A stretch of DNA of 38,499 bases from NCBI RefSeq assembly GCF_014642275.1, contig NZ_BMIM01000016.1:1-38499 (forward strand). Reading direction: 5' to 3'. Numbering within the stretch: position 1 is the first letter of the stretch; each line of letters opens with the position of its first letter. The notes under the pieces are model-generated. The model was given only the letters and a program-made list of their open reading frames with translations, ran no database searches and was not told the DNA's origin. The position numbers and the translations under genes were made by a program. This stretch comes from Flavobacterium lutivivi. Its GTDB lineage: Bacteria; Bacteroidota; Bacteroidia; Flavobacteriales; Flavobacteriaceae. Of this stretch, positions 1 to 8,926 are shown in pieces.

Positions 1-2600
1 AGCTCTTACATCCTTCTGCACTAATTATCGCTATTCCTAATGTTTGAACGGCTGGTGGTACATTTATATAGGATGTTGGATCCAATATTTCATTTGTCCC
101 ACTGTGGGCTTCTGCCAAACTCGGATAGTATTTTATCGTATATCCCGATGGTGCTATTGTTCTTACTGTTAAATCAAACGTAGTATGTTGATCGTTTGGA
201 TTGGAATCGTTATCACATTCATTGATGGGTTGTGGTGTTAACACCTGAAGAGGTATACCAATAACCAACTGGAACGTTCCTAGTTGATAACAGCCTGTGG
301 CTAGGTTTTCTACTCGTACCCAAATCGTATCGCCATTGCTACCCATATAGGCTGTTGCTGGTGTAATGGGTAATGTGCCTTGCTCTGCTAATAGCTGACT
401 TGTGTAATATGTAACTTCATAACTCGATGGTGACAACGGTTGTTGTGACAATACATCTGGTGTGCGTTGGGTTAAATCTACCAATCTTATTCCGTTTTGG
501 GTATTGTTGTCTTGGTCGTCACACAGTGTAATATCATCTAAATTAATAGGTGCTACTGGGCTTGGGTTTACATTCAATTCTATCATAATCACCTTCACAC
601 AACCTGTATCTGGATCTTCTGCTCGAACGTATAGGTATTGTACAAATGGATTGATGTTGATATAGTTCATCGGCAAAGCATTGTTGCCTTGTTCTGCATC
701 GGTTTGGGTCTCGTGATAGCTGATTAAATAGTTCTCACCTTGTAGTATATCTGATGTCAAGGTGCTTAAATCAAATGGTGCAAAACCATCTTGATTGTCA
801 TCGCAAACTACATATGGATCCGTTGGCGGAACTGGCTCTGGCAAAGGTTCTACTCTAATATCCATCGTCGAGATGATGTAACAGCCTGTCGCATCATTGG
901 TGATACGGATACCCATAGTTTGAACATACTGAATGCTATTTATATAATTTAAATTCGTATTCGGTATGGCATTGGTATTGTTCTGTGCATCTAGTAAACT
1001 AGGATAGAACGTTACGCTCATACCTGTTTGTCCTAATAAAATGTCATCTACTTTGCTCTCTAAATCAAAACTCTCATATCCTATACTGCTTTGATCATTA
1101 TCGCATAGACTATATGACGCATAACTCGGTTGTAGAGAATTAGGTAGCGGATCTACTATCAAATCTACACTAACCACATCATAACAGCCTGTAGCATTAT
1201 TCTCTACTCGTATCCAAATCGTTTGTTGGTCTATTACACCATTGGTATAACCTGCTGTATTGCTTATCCAATTGGTGCCTTGCTGAGCTTCTGTCTCACT
1301 CGTGTAAAAGGTAACGGTATGCTGTGTAGCATCCATGCTGCCTAAAACTTCTGGGATTAACTGCGTTAAATCAAAACTCTCATATCCTATCGCGCCATTG
1401 TAATCACATAAATGTAAATCCGCCGGCTCTACAGCTTCTGGTGTCGGATGAACTTGTAGGGTTAACTCTACATAGTTCGAACATCCTGTTGTGGTATAAA
1501 ATACTTTTACATAAATGGTTTGTGTCCATGGATCTATGTTTACATATGGGCTTGTCAAAGGGTTTGCTCCTAAAAGAGCATCTGTTGGGGTTTCGTGATA
1601 GGTTACTGTAACTCCTGGCGGTAAACTTCCTCCTGCTATTTCATTGGTAGCATCTTCTAAATTAAAGATGCCAAATCCATCGTTATTTGGATCACAATAT
1701 TCTAATGGCTGTGGTGTTACTGCTGTTGGTCCTTGTGTAACTCGTAACAATTGTGTCGTGATGCTGAAGCAACCTGTATTAGTGTCTTCTACTCTCACAT
1801 AAATCGTTTCGTTATCATTACCTGTATAAGTGAGCGGTGTACCAATAGCATTTGTTGGTGTTTGTGCATCAACTAAAGTGTTGTAGAAAGTAACATTCAT
1901 ACCACTTAATCCGCCTGTAATTACGTCTTGATTGGTTGTCAAATCGAATTCTGCTGTAGTGACTGCTCCGTTACTACATTCAAATATTGGCAACGGTAAA
2001 TTGGCTTGTGGTAATGGGTTGACAACCAAATTAAATGAACCTACTGAGTTACATCCTGTACCATTATCGCTTATATTAATCCATACTTCTTGAGGATTAC
2101 TTATATTGGTGTAATTATTTGTTAATGCACTAACTTGGTTTTCTGCATCGGTTTGTGTCAGATAATAGGTTACAGTAACTCCTGTTTGCCCGTTTGCTAT
2201 TTCAGCATCTTTGGTATTTAATACAAATACTTCTTCTTGGTCTCCAGGATTATTGTAATCACACAACTCATAATCTGTAATAACTGGATTTGGAAGTGGT
2301 CTTGGATGAACTATCAATTGTAATGTAGTGGTTGAATAACATGTTGTTGATCCTGTGTAATAGGCTCTTACATACAGTGTTTGTGTACCTGGATTGATGT
2401 TGCAATATGGACTACTCTTAGGATTGCTTCCTGTTTGTGCATCGGTCAATGTTTCATGATATGTGATGACTACGGTATTATCTAAAGTGATTTCTGAATT
2501 TTTACTAGGAAGATTGAACAAACACGAGAAACCATCGTTGTTGTCATCACAAACTTCATAAGCTGTTGGTGTATTGATTACTGGAGCATCGTTTACTGTT
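1..2600 (-). repeat. Nine ~290-bp protein-coding repeats in the adhesin
   Basis: Units begin near 2590, 2310, 2015, 1725, 1440, 1140, 840, 560 and 240 on the minus strand, about 95 residues each. Each opens with a short Pro-rich linker, then a C-[DSE]-x-[ND] stretch, an FDL or FNL, a T-Y-H/Y-x-[ST] strand with an xxDAQ/AEQG helix, and closes with VRVED..TGC and a linker. Each unit has a conserved cysteine at both ends. Some DNA is nearly identical between units: the same 22 or more bases occur at about 1059 and 1368. This fits recent unit duplication. Confidence 0.8.
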
Positions 2601-5107
2601 ACTGTAGCTGTTCCTGTTTGTGCTTGTGAACACGCTGGCGTGCTGCTGCTTTGTACATTGGTAAGGCTATAAGCAAAAGTACCTGGTGCTGATGTAGGAA
2701 CATTGATAACATAACTGTTCCCTGTTGATGTTACTGCAGGTTGTGCTATACTATTGAGTGTATAACTAAATGTATATGGTGATGTTCCTCCTGAACCTGT
2801 TAAAACTACTTGTGCCAAATCGCCTACACAAACTGCTTGGGTTCCTGTTATGGTAGCGGTTGGCAATTCTAATATGGTTACGGTTGCTGTTCCCGATTGA
2901 TTTTGTGAACAAGATGGTGTTCCTCCACTTTGAACGCTTACTAAGGTATAATCAAAACTTCCTGCTATTGCCGTTGATACTGGCAAGGTAACGCTATTAC
3001 CTGCTGTTGTGCTTATCGTTTGTGTTGCTCCTGCTGGATCGGTATAGGTAAACGTATAAGGTGCAGTGCCATTGGCTCCTGTAAAGGTAATTACTGGTGA
3101 TGGTGTGTTTTGACAAACGCTAACTGTACCACTTATGGTTGCTGTTGGCAATTGTTTTACCGTTACTACTGCACTTCCTGCTATGTTTTGTGAACATGTA
3201 GTGGTCGTATTGGTAACACTAGTTAATGTATAGGTACTCGTTGCAGTTAATGCTGATGTGGTAAAACATGCATTACCCGTATTGTCCAATACTATTGTAG
3301 ATGCGCCTGATGGTCCTGTGTAACTAACCGTAGCGTCTGGAGTACCTACAAAACAAATTTGTGCTGTATCACCAGAACATATTGTTGTCGTTCCTGTTAT
3401 GGATGCTGTTGGCAACGGGTTTACATGTAATGTGAATTGTGCTGTACCAAATATCGTATTATCTGCATTATCTTCTAATCGTATGTAAATTATTTGGCCG
3501 TCTGTGCCTGTAAAATTATTGATTGGTGATATCGCGCCTGTATCATTGGTCGCATCTGCTAGTGTTGGATGAAATGTTAATGTGTAGTCTGCTGGATCAT
3601 AAGTGCCATAGGCTATACCAACCTGTGGTGTAAAATCAAAATCTGCAGTGCCTAATCCATAACTACTCTCACATAACTCTAAGTCCGGTGGCGTGGTGGG
3701 ATTTATAACATTAGTTGTAATGTAAAGAAAAAACGAAGTAACAGTAATACAACCGTAATCAGGATCTTCTACTGCGGCGAAAATTTCTTGTCCATTTGTA
3801 CCAACAAAAGCTGAAGGATTTCCAATTGGATTGTTCAATTGATAAGCATCAGCTGCAGAAGTGTAATAAGAAATTGGCCCACCAGTTCCATTTATAATCA
3901 AATTGGAATTGACTGTAAGATTAAAAATAGGGTTATTTGCTTGCGTTAAATCATTTGGAGTTCCCAATGGAAGATCAGGATAATATTCAACGGTCATAAC
4001 GTCAGATTGTTGGCAACCACCAGGATAAGTAATTGTCAAACCATAATCTCCTCCTTGAGTAACTGTATAATTATTTGTATTAGCTCCAACTATTGGATTA
4101 CCATTATACGTCCACGCATAATTTACCCCAGGTATTTGAATTGCTCCTGCTTGAATGTTGATAGCTGTAGAATTACACAACGCTGTACCATCAGCTATTG
4201 TCATGTTATCTAAACCATCAAATGTTCCTGTACCTGCTAAATTTGGGGAACCAATATTAAAACTTCCTGCTCCCAGAAAAACCGCAGAATCATAAGAATT
4301 ATCATTTCTGTCAGCAATAACTAACTTTATATGATAAGTATGACCAGGAGTTACAGGCGAAGATGCCGTTAACAATGTAGTTTCTCCATTAAAATTTGTT
4401 GCCGAATTTGTCGGATTAGGGAAATCATTGTAATTCCCAAAATAGGTGACATTTTCCGAAGTACAGCCATTATTGTATTGATTGTCTCGTATTGTAACAA
4501 CTGAAATTGGTGTTGTTGTACTAGGTACTAATGCTAAATTTGAGACTGGAGAAGCAACCGTTAAATCTGTCAGAAAGAAAGCAAAAGCATCAGAGAAATC
4601 ACATTGAAAAGTACCATATTCTTCCGATGCAAAGAGAAAATCAAAACTCATCGTATCGGTTAATGGAGTAAAATCGAACTCTAGAATAGTTGCATTATTA
4701 TGATCATCAAAGTCAGGTGGTCCAGGATTTACATAGCCTAACGTTTGCATGTAGTTAAACAACTGCGGATCACCAGGCCAAGCATCGCTTCCATTACTTT
4801 GAGTTGTTGTGTTTGGTCCAGGCGCAGCAGTCACATTACCTGTACTCAATATAACTCCAGATGTCATTGGAAATGTAGGGTTTGTATTAGAGAAATAACC
4901 TATCCCATTAACAGAACCAAAATTTGAACCGGTACTCCATGTAATATTAGAAATTGTTCCAACACACGATGAGCCAGCAGTTCCATTACCAAAAAGTACA
5001 TCTTGAACTAATTGAGGAACTGTATAAGTTGTTGTATTCACTGTAATTGGCTGTGAATAAGACATTACAGAAATCAAAAACAACAAAAACAATATTTTAC
5101 TTTTCAT
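1..5107 (-). CDS. Giant secreted repeat adhesin with choice-of-anchor L-like domain, 5' part only
   Basis: The reading frame is open from an ATG at 5107 to the left edge, at least 1702 codons with no stop, so the 3' end is missing. Residues 1-19 are a signal peptide (MKSKILFLLFLISVMSYSQ). Residues about 38-285 resemble a choice-of-anchor L domain, including the stretch FLFASEEYGTF. One Ig-like module follows, then two loosely related modules, three to four Ig-like modules (about 2600-3430), and at least nine long repeats with a CD...FDL...YVR core (1-2600). This layout is typical of very large flavobacterial surface proteins exported by type IX secretion, which usually end in a C-terminal sorting domain; that end is outside the window, so the export route is inferred. 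The gene is divergent from the NifU gene and has a TATATTTG box 60 bases before its start. A role in adhesion or gliding is inference. The domain type is fairly sure, the exact function is not. Confidence 0.85.
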   Translation of the reverse strand, partial: MKSKILFLLFLISVMSYSQPITVNTTTYTVPQLVQDVLFGNGTAGSSCVGTISNITWSTGSNFGSVNGIGYFSNTNPTFPMTSGVILSTGNVTAAPGPNTTTQSNGSDAWPGDPQLFNYMQTLGYVNPGPPDFDDHNNATILEFDFTPLTDTMSFDFLFASEEYGTFQCDFSDAFAFFLTDLTVASPVSNLALVPSTTTPISVVTIRDNQYNNGCTSENVTYFGNYNDFPNPTNSATNFNGETTLLTASSPVTPGHTYHIKLVIADRNDNSYDSAVFLGAGSFNIGSPNLAGTGTFDGLDNMTIADGTALCNSTAINIQAGAIQIPGVNYAWTYNGNPIVGANTNNYTVTQGGDYGLTITYPGGCQQSDVMTVEYYPDLPLGTPNDLTQANNPIFNLTVNSNLIINGTGGPISYYTSAADAYQLNNPIGNPSAFVGTNGQEIFAAVEDPDYGCITVTSFFLYITTNVINPTTPPDLELCESSYGLGTADFDFTPQVGIAYGTYDPADYTLTFHPTLADATNDTGAISPINNFTGTDGQIIYIRLEDNADNTIFGTAQFTLHVNPLPTASITGTTTICSGDTAQICFVGTPDATVSYTGPSGASTIVLDNTGNACFTTSALTATSTYTLTSVTNTTTTCSQNIAGSAVVTVKQLPTATISGTVSVCQNTPSPVITFTGANGTAPYTFTYTDPAGATQTISTTAGNSVTLPVSTAIAGSFDYTLVSVQSGGTPSCSQNQSGTATVTILELPTATITGTQAVCVGDLAQVVLTGSGGTSPYTFSYTLNSIAQPAVTSTGNSYVINVPTSAPGTFAYSLTNVQSSSTPACSQAQTGTATVTVNDAPVINTPTAYEVCDDNNDGFSCLFNLPSKNSEITLDNTVVITYHETLTDAQTGSNPKSSPYCNINPGTQTLYVRAYYTGSTTCYSTTTLQLIVHPRPLPNPVITDYELCDYNNPGDQEEVFVLNTKDAEIANGQTGVTVTYYLTQTDAENQVSALTNNYTNISNPQEVWINISDNGTGCNSVGSFNLVVNPLPQANLPLPIFECSNGAVTTAEFDLTTNQDVITGGLSGMNVTFYNTLVDAQTPTNAIGTPLTYTGNDNETIYVRVEDTNTGCFSITTQLLRVTQGPTAVTPQPLEYCDPNNDGFGIFNLEDATNEIAGGSLPPGVTVTYHETPTDALLGANPLTSPYVNIDPWTQTIYVKVFYTTTGCSNYVELTLQVHPTPEAVEPADLHLCDYNGAIGYESFDLTQLIPEVLGSMDATQHTVTFYTSETEAQQGTNWISNTAGYTNGVIDQQTIWIRVENNATGCYDVVSVDLIVDPLPNSLQPSYASYSLCDNDQSSIGYESFDLESKVDDILLGQTGMSVTFYPSLLDAQNNTNAIPNTNLNYINSIQYVQTMGIRITNDATGCYIISTMDIRVEPLPEPVPPTDPYVVCDDNQDGFAPFDLSTLTSDILQGENYLISYHETQTDAEQGNNALPMNYININPFVQYLYVRAEDPDTGCVKVIMIELNVNPSPVAPINLDDITLCDDQDNNTQNGIRLVDLTQRTPDVLSQQPLSPSSYEVTYYTSQLLAEQGTLPITPATAYMGSNGDTIWVRVENLATGCYQLGTFQLVIGIPLQVLTPQPINECDNDSNPNDQHTTFDLTVRTIAPSGYTIKYYPSLAEAHSGTNEILDPTSYINVPPAVQTLGIAIISAEGCKS
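2600..3430 (-). repeat. Ig-like repeat block (GTxTVC-type modules) in the adhesin
   Basis: Three to four shorter modules of about 80 residues share the pattern LPTA-T-I-[ST]-GT...C...PYTFxYT...G-x-[YF]-x-[YL]-x-L-x-S-V, followed by CSQ-[NA]-Q-[ST]-G-T-A-T-V-T. They sit between the anchor-L domain and the long CD repeats. The module type is common in flavobacterial T9SS cargo. The boundaries are approximate. Confidence 0.65.
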
Positions 5108-5167
5108 AGCAATTCTTAAAAGAATAAAGAAATCAATTCTTTTATTGTTAATATTTATTTAAAACCT

Positions 5168-5175
5168 CAAATATA
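5168..5175 (-). promoter_or_regulatory. -7 box of the adhesin promoter
   Basis: On the minus strand this reads TATATTTG, a perfect match to the Bacteroidota TAnnTTTG box, 60 bases before the adhesin ATG. No clear TTG -33 element lies at the usual distance. It forms a divergent pair with the plus-strand box at 5191. Confidence 0.45.
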
Positions 5176-5190
5176 ACCATTCATAGAAAA

Positions 5191-5198
5191 TAACTTTG
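5191..5198 (+). promoter_or_regulatory. -7 box of the NifU-family gene promoter
   Basis: TAACTTTG matches TAnnTTTG exactly and ends 25 bases before the ATG at 5224. No convincing -33 TTG is visible upstream. Confidence 0.5.
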
Positions 5199-5223
5199 TT
5201 AAATTTGAAAAAAAATAAAAAGT

Positions 5224-6120
5224 ATGAAAGTCCAAATAAAAGAAACTCAAAACCCTACGATAGTAAAATTTGAATTCCCAGAGTTTATTTTGCAAAATCA
5301 GCACCTTGAATTCAAGAATATTGATGAGGCAAAAAATTCGCCTTTAGCCCAAAAACTTTTCTACTTGCCTTTTGTTAAAACAGTTTACATTTCTGGAAAT
5401 TTCATTGCTGTTGAACGATTTAGCATAGTAGAATGGAAAGATGTTCAAGAAGAAGTGGCCAATCAAATTGAAGAATTTATTGCTAACGGAGGTTTAATTG
5501 TTCTTCCTTCAGAGAATGTAGTAAAAAAACAACCTATTTCAATTTACGGCGAAACCACACCAAATCCTGCAACTCTAAAATTTGTTGCTAATAGAGCATT
5601 AACAAAAACCTCAGCCGAATTTAAAAACATAGACGAAGCATATTCATCTCCATTAGCCAAAGAATTATTCAAATTTCATTTTGTAAAAGAAATATTTATT
5701 ACCGAAAACTATGTTTCAATTACCAAATATGATAGCATTTCTTGGGATGAAATTACGTTGGAATTGCGAAATTTCATCAAACAATATCTGGAAAACGGAG
5801 GAATAGTTTTGGATGAAAATTTGATAGAAAGTGACAAAAAGATAGAAAAACAACAAATAAAAAACTTTGACAATCTCGATGTAACTTCACAACAAATTAT
5901 AAACATTCTGGAAGAATATGTAAAACCAGCAGTTGCTGCTGATGGAGGAAATATTCTTTTTGATTCTTATGATGAAACTGATAAAAAAGTGAAAGTAATT
6001 CTCCAAGGTTCGTGTAATGGTTGTCCATCATCTACATTTACTCTCAAAAACGGAATTGAAAACATGTTAAAAAGCATGTTGAATGATAGCGAAATAAGTG
6101 TAGAAGCGCTCAATGCTTGA
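5224..6120 (+). CDS. NifU-family iron-sulfur scaffold/carrier with two Nfu N-terminal domains
   Basis: This 298-residue protein is predicted to carry and deliver Fe-S clusters in the cytoplasm. Residues about 1-95 and 105-197 are two copies of the Nfu N-terminal domain. The second has the canonical start TTPNPATLKF at 111-120 and the first a diverged QNPTIVKFEF; both contain a K-N-I-D-E-A segment and an NGG near the end. Residues about 218-295 are the NifU C-terminal domain with the cluster-binding CNGC at Cys264 and Cys267. Most Nfu proteins have only one N-domain. The ATG at 5224 follows a TAACTTTG box by 25 bases. The gene heads a run of plus-strand genes; dodecin follows 58 bases later with its own promoter-like sequence. 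Confidence 0.92.
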   Translation: MKVQIKETQNPTIVKFEFPEFILQNQHLEFKNIDEAKNSPLAQKLFYLPFVKTVYISGNFIAVERFSIVEWKDVQEEVANQIEEFIANGGLIVLPSENVVKKQPISIYGETTPNPATLKFVANRALTKTSAEFKNIDEAYSSPLAKELFKFHFVKEIFITENYVSITKYDSISWDEITLELRNFIKQYLENGGIVLDENLIESDKKIEKQQIKNFDNLDVTSQQIINILEEYVKPAVAADGGNILFDSYDETDKKVKVILQGSCNGCPSSTFTLKNGIENMLKSMLNDSEISVEALNA

Positions 6121-6152
6121 TTTTGAATTCTGGAATAAATCTATTAACTTTA
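6121..6152 (+). promoter_or_regulatory. Promoter-like sequence for dodecin
   Basis: TTG at 6123-6125, 19 bases, then TAACTTTA at 6145-6152: one mismatch to the Bacteroidota TTG...TAnnTTTG pattern at ideal spacing. The box ends 26 bases before the dodecin ATG. Confidence 0.45.
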
Positions 6153-6178
6153 TAAGATAATTCAAAAGTTTTGTAATC

Positions 6179-6379
6179 ATGGCAGTATTGAAAGTAATTG
6201 AAGTTCTAGCAAGCTCAGAAGTAAGTTGGGAAGATGCTACTCAAAAAGCTGTTGCGCAAGCTTCAAAATCATTAAAACATATTCGATCAGTGTATGTAAA
6301 TGAACAAAGCGCAACTGTAAAAGATGGAAAAGTTTCAGAATACAGAGTAAACCTGAAGCTCACGTTTGAAATAGAATAA
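6179..6379 (+). CDS. Dodecin (small flavin-binding dodecamer protein)
   Basis: The 66-residue protein matches the dodecin family in length and pattern: an N-terminal strand VLKVIEVLASS, Trp17 followed by an amphipathic helix (EDATQKAVAQASKSLKHI), then the strand IRSVYVNEQSATV and the final strand EYRVNLKLTFEI. Dodecins assemble into hollow 12-mers that store flavin between stacked tryptophans and buffer free flavin. Trp17 is in the expected place. It has its own promoter-like element and is followed at once by a strong hairpin terminator, so it looks monocistronic or the end of a nifU-dodecin transcript. Confidence 0.93.
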   Translation: MAVLKVIEVLASSEVSWEDATQKAVAQASKSLKHIRSVYVNEQSATVKDGKVSEYRVNLKLTFEIE

Positions 6380-6384
6380 TCTAC

Positions 6385-6411
6385 AAAGCGTCCAATTTAG
6401 GACGCTTTTTT
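6385..6411 (+). terminator. Intrinsic terminator after dodecin
   Basis: AAAGCGTCC, loop AATTTA, GGACGCTTT, then a T run: a 9-bp perfect stem with a U tract on the plus strand. It starts 5 bases after the dodecin stop and ends 9 bases before the next ATG (6421). Confidence 0.85.
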
Positions 6412-6420
6412 ATACACATC

Positions 6421-8439
6421 ATGAACGAATTACACAAAGAAACAAGCCCATATTTACTTCAACATGCTAATAACCCAATTCACTGGAAAGCATGGAGCAA
6501 TGAAACTCTTTCTCTAACACAAAAAGAAAACAAACTGGTACTCATAAGCATTGGGTATTCAGCTTGCCATTGGTGTCATGTAATGGAACACGAAAGTTTT
6601 GAAAATAATGAAGTCGCCAAAGTGATGAATAGCTACTTCATAAACATTAAAATTGATCGTGAAGAACGTCCAGATGTTGACGCTGTGTATATGAAAGCTG
6701 TTCAGCTAATGACTGGTCGTGGCGGTTGGCCAATGAATGTAGTGACACTTCCTAACGGAAAACCAGTATGGGGTGGAACTTATTTTAGAAAAAACGACTG
6801 GATAAATTCGCTCGAAAAATTACAAGAACTTTATAACGAAAAACCAGAATTACTCCTTGAATATGCAGACAAACTTACCGAAGGAATTTCTTCGATTAGT
6901 CTAGTTCCTATTAATGATGACAAAACCGTTTTTAGCAAAGAGCAACTTGAAAACCTAATCGTTAAATGGAAGAAAAGTTTTGATTGGGAATATGGTGGAA
7001 TGGCTAGAGCTCCAAAGTTTATGATGCCAAACAATTATGAATTTCTTTTACGAATTGGTGTTTTACAAAAAAATAAAGAATTAATTGATTTTGTCAATCT
7101 TACCCTAACAAAAATTTACTATGGAGGAATTTTTGACACAGTAGATGGAGGATTTTCACGTTATGCTGTAGATATGAAATGGCATATTCCTCATTTCGAA
7201 AAAATGGGTTATGACAATGGTCAAATGGTTTCTCTTTATTGCAACGCATACAAAGTTTTTAAAAATGAAACATTCAAAGAAGTAGTTTTCAAAACTTTAA
7301 ACTTTGTAGAAAGAGAATGGCTTTCTCCATATGGAAGTTTTTACTCAGCCTTTGATGCTGATAGCTTTAATGAAGACAACAAACTCGAAGAAGGCGCATT
7401 TTATTCATGGAAAAAAGAAGAACTTGAACGATTAATTTCAGATGATTTTGACTTGTTTTCAAAAGTATTTAACATCAACGAATATGGCTTTTGGGAAAAC
7501 GACAATTATGTCCTCATTCAAAACAAATCATTAGAAGAAATTGCGAGAGAAAACTCCATTGATAGTCGCCTTTTAAAAGAAAAAAAATCAAGTTGGGAAA
7601 AAACATTATATGATTATCGAGAACAGAGAAAAAAACCTTTGCTCGACGACAAATGTTTAACTTCTTGGAATGCTATTTTGCTCAAAGGATTTGTAGATGC
7701 CTACAAAACATTTGGAGATGAAAAACACAAAGAAATTGCATTAAAAAATGGAGAATTCATTCAAAAAAATTGTTGGGATAATGATGGTTTTTTATACAGA
7801 AATTTTAAAAACGGGAAGAATAGCATTGTAGGTTATCTTGAAGATTATGCACACGTCATTGATGCTTTTATCAGTTTGTATGAAATCACTTTTGATGAAA
7901 ACTGGTTGTTCAATGCCAAACAACTCACACACTATTGCTTTGATTATTATTACAACGAAAAACAACAGTTTTTCGCCTTTAACCACAAAAATGACAGCCA
8001 GCTTATTGCTGAACATTATGAGGTTGAAGACAACGTGATTCCTGCGGCAAATTCTGTAATGGCAAGAAATCTAAAAAAACTAGGCGTTTATTTTGAAAAC
8101 AACTATTTTGAAGAAATCGCCCAAAAAATGCTTCAAAATATTCTACCAACTATTGATTACCCATCTGCGTTTTCGAACTGGTTGATGCTCCATTTAGATT
8201 TTGATGAACAAAATAAAGAACTAGCGATATTTGGCAATGAAAGCTTTGATTATGCAAAAAGACTGAATACCAAATATTTACCAAACATAATCCTTGCTGT
8301 TGCAAAAAATGAGAGCAAGCTTCCATTCTTAAAAGACAAACAAGAAACAAAAAGCACAAAATTCTATTTATGTCAAAATAAATCCTGCTCTGCGCCTACC
8401 GAAAATTTTGAATTATTATTACAAAATATTGAAAACTAG
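6421..8439 (+). CDS. DUF255/thioredoxin-domain protein (YyaL/SSP411 family)
   Basis: The 672-residue protein begins with the family's hallmark ETSPYLLQHANNP at residues 7-19, so the ATG at 6421 is secure. Residues about 5-165 form a thioredoxin-like DUF255 domain with CHWC at Cys49/Cys52, followed by KIDREERPDVDAVYM (77-91) and the GGWPMNV loop. The remainder is an (alpha/alpha)-barrel-like region resembling glycosidase-type or N-acylglucosamine epimerase folds, with HFEKMGYDN and the F-D-A-D-S stretch. Near the C-terminus is C-x5-C, seen in this family. The reaction is not established; it may be a redox or sugar-related protein. There is no signal peptide, so it is probably cytoplasmic. The start lies 9 bases after the dodecin terminator and no good promoter box is visible, so expression may rely on read-through. 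Confidence 0.88.
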   Translation: MNELHKETSPYLLQHANNPIHWKAWSNETLSLTQKENKLVLISIGYSACHWCHVMEHESFENNEVAKVMNSYFINIKIDREERPDVDAVYMKAVQLMTGRGGWPMNVVTLPNGKPVWGGTYFRKNDWINSLEKLQELYNEKPELLLEYADKLTEGISSISLVPINDDKTVFSKEQLENLIVKWKKSFDWEYGGMARAPKFMMPNNYEFLLRIGVLQKNKELIDFVNLTLTKIYYGGIFDTVDGGFSRYAVDMKWHIPHFEKMGYDNGQMVSLYCNAYKVFKNETFKEVVFKTLNFVEREWLSPYGSFYSAFDADSFNEDNKLEEGAFYSWKKEELERLISDDFDLFSKVFNINEYGFWENDNYVLIQNKSLEEIARENSIDSRLLKEKKSSWEKTLYDYREQRKKPLLDDKCLTSWNAILLKGFVDAYKTFGDEKHKEIALKNGEFIQKNCWDNDGFLYRNFKNGKNSIVGYLEDYAHVIDAFISLYEITFDENWLFNAKQLTHYCFDYYYNEKQQFFAFNHKNDSQLIAEHYEVEDNVIPAANSVMARNLKKLGVYFENNYFEEIAQKMLQNILPTIDYPSAFSNWLMLHLDFDEQNKELAIFGNESFDYAKRLNTKYLPNIILAVAKNESKLPFLKDKQETKSTKFYLCQNKSCSAPTENFELLLQNIEN

Positions 8440-8493
8440 TTCATTCAATTTTTCGTAATATTGTAATTACTAAACATTTAAAACAATAACATC

Positions 8494-8904
8494 ATGGGAT
8501 TAGGTTCATTTTTCAAAAATCTATTTGGCTCAGCCAAAGAAAAAGCAGGAGAAATTGCTGATAAAACTGAAAACTTCGTTGAAGAAAGTTACGAGAAAGC
8601 AAAAGAAACAGCAGCGCCAATTATCGATAAGGTAGAAAATTTTGCAGAGGAAACTATGGACAAAGCAAAAGAAAAAATTGAGGAATATGTTCCTGCTGCA
8701 AAAGAAAAAATTGAAGATGCTGTAGAAACAGTTAAAGAAAAAGTTGGCGAATTTGCAGATAAAGCCGAAGAGGTTGTAGGAAGCACAGTTGCATCGGTGA
8801 AAGAAAAAGTAAATTCTTTTACAGATACAGCTGAAGAAAAATCAGAAGATTTAAAAGAAAAAGTAGAAGAAAAAGTCAATCGTGTTGAGGAAGACGCTGA
8901 CTAA
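8494..8904 (+). CDS. Amphipathic coiled repeat protein, YtxH/LEA-like
   Basis: A 136-residue, very charged protein made almost wholly of K-E-K/E-E/A-D helical repeats such as KEKAGEIADKTENF and KEKVGEFADKAEEV, with a roughly 11-residue spacing like group-3 LEA proteins, apolipoproteins and YtxH-like stress proteins. It starts MGLGSFFKNLFGSA, a short amphipathic helix that could touch a membrane. There is no signal peptide, no cysteine and few aromatics. Its place directly before a mechanosensitive channel suggests a stress role (inference). A weak TAATATTG box lies at 8456-8463 with a TTG 24 bases further up. Low sequence complexity makes family assignment uncertain, although coding status is clear. 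Confidence 0.75.
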   Translation: MGLGSFFKNLFGSAKEKAGEIADKTENFVEESYEKAKETAAPIIDKVENFAEETMDKAKEKIEEYVPAAKEKIEDAVETVKEKVGEFADKAEEVVGSTVASVKEKVNSFTDTAEEKSEDLKEKVEEKVNRVEEDAD

Positions 8905-8917
8905 ATTTTTATCTTTG
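8885..8917 (+). promoter_or_regulatory. Promoter for the MscS-type channel gene
   Basis: TTG at 8885-8887 and TATCTTTG at 8910-8917, 22 bases apart, match the Bacteroidota promoter pattern. The TTG lies inside the end of the previous gene. Transcription would start near 8924, just before the hairpin at 8927-8952. Confidence 0.55.
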
Positions 8918-8926
8918 CAATAAATT

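Noticed and set aside
1-2600. Regularly spaced repeats that could suggest a CRISPR-like array
   Set aside because: Units are ~290 bp, diverged, and lie within one open reading frame encoding similar protein modules; no short identical repeats with unique spacers.
8589-8879. Minus-strand open frame of 96 codons opposite the repeat protein
   Set aside because: A Ser/Phe-rich mirror of the Lys/Glu repeat gene, typical of an antisense artefact.
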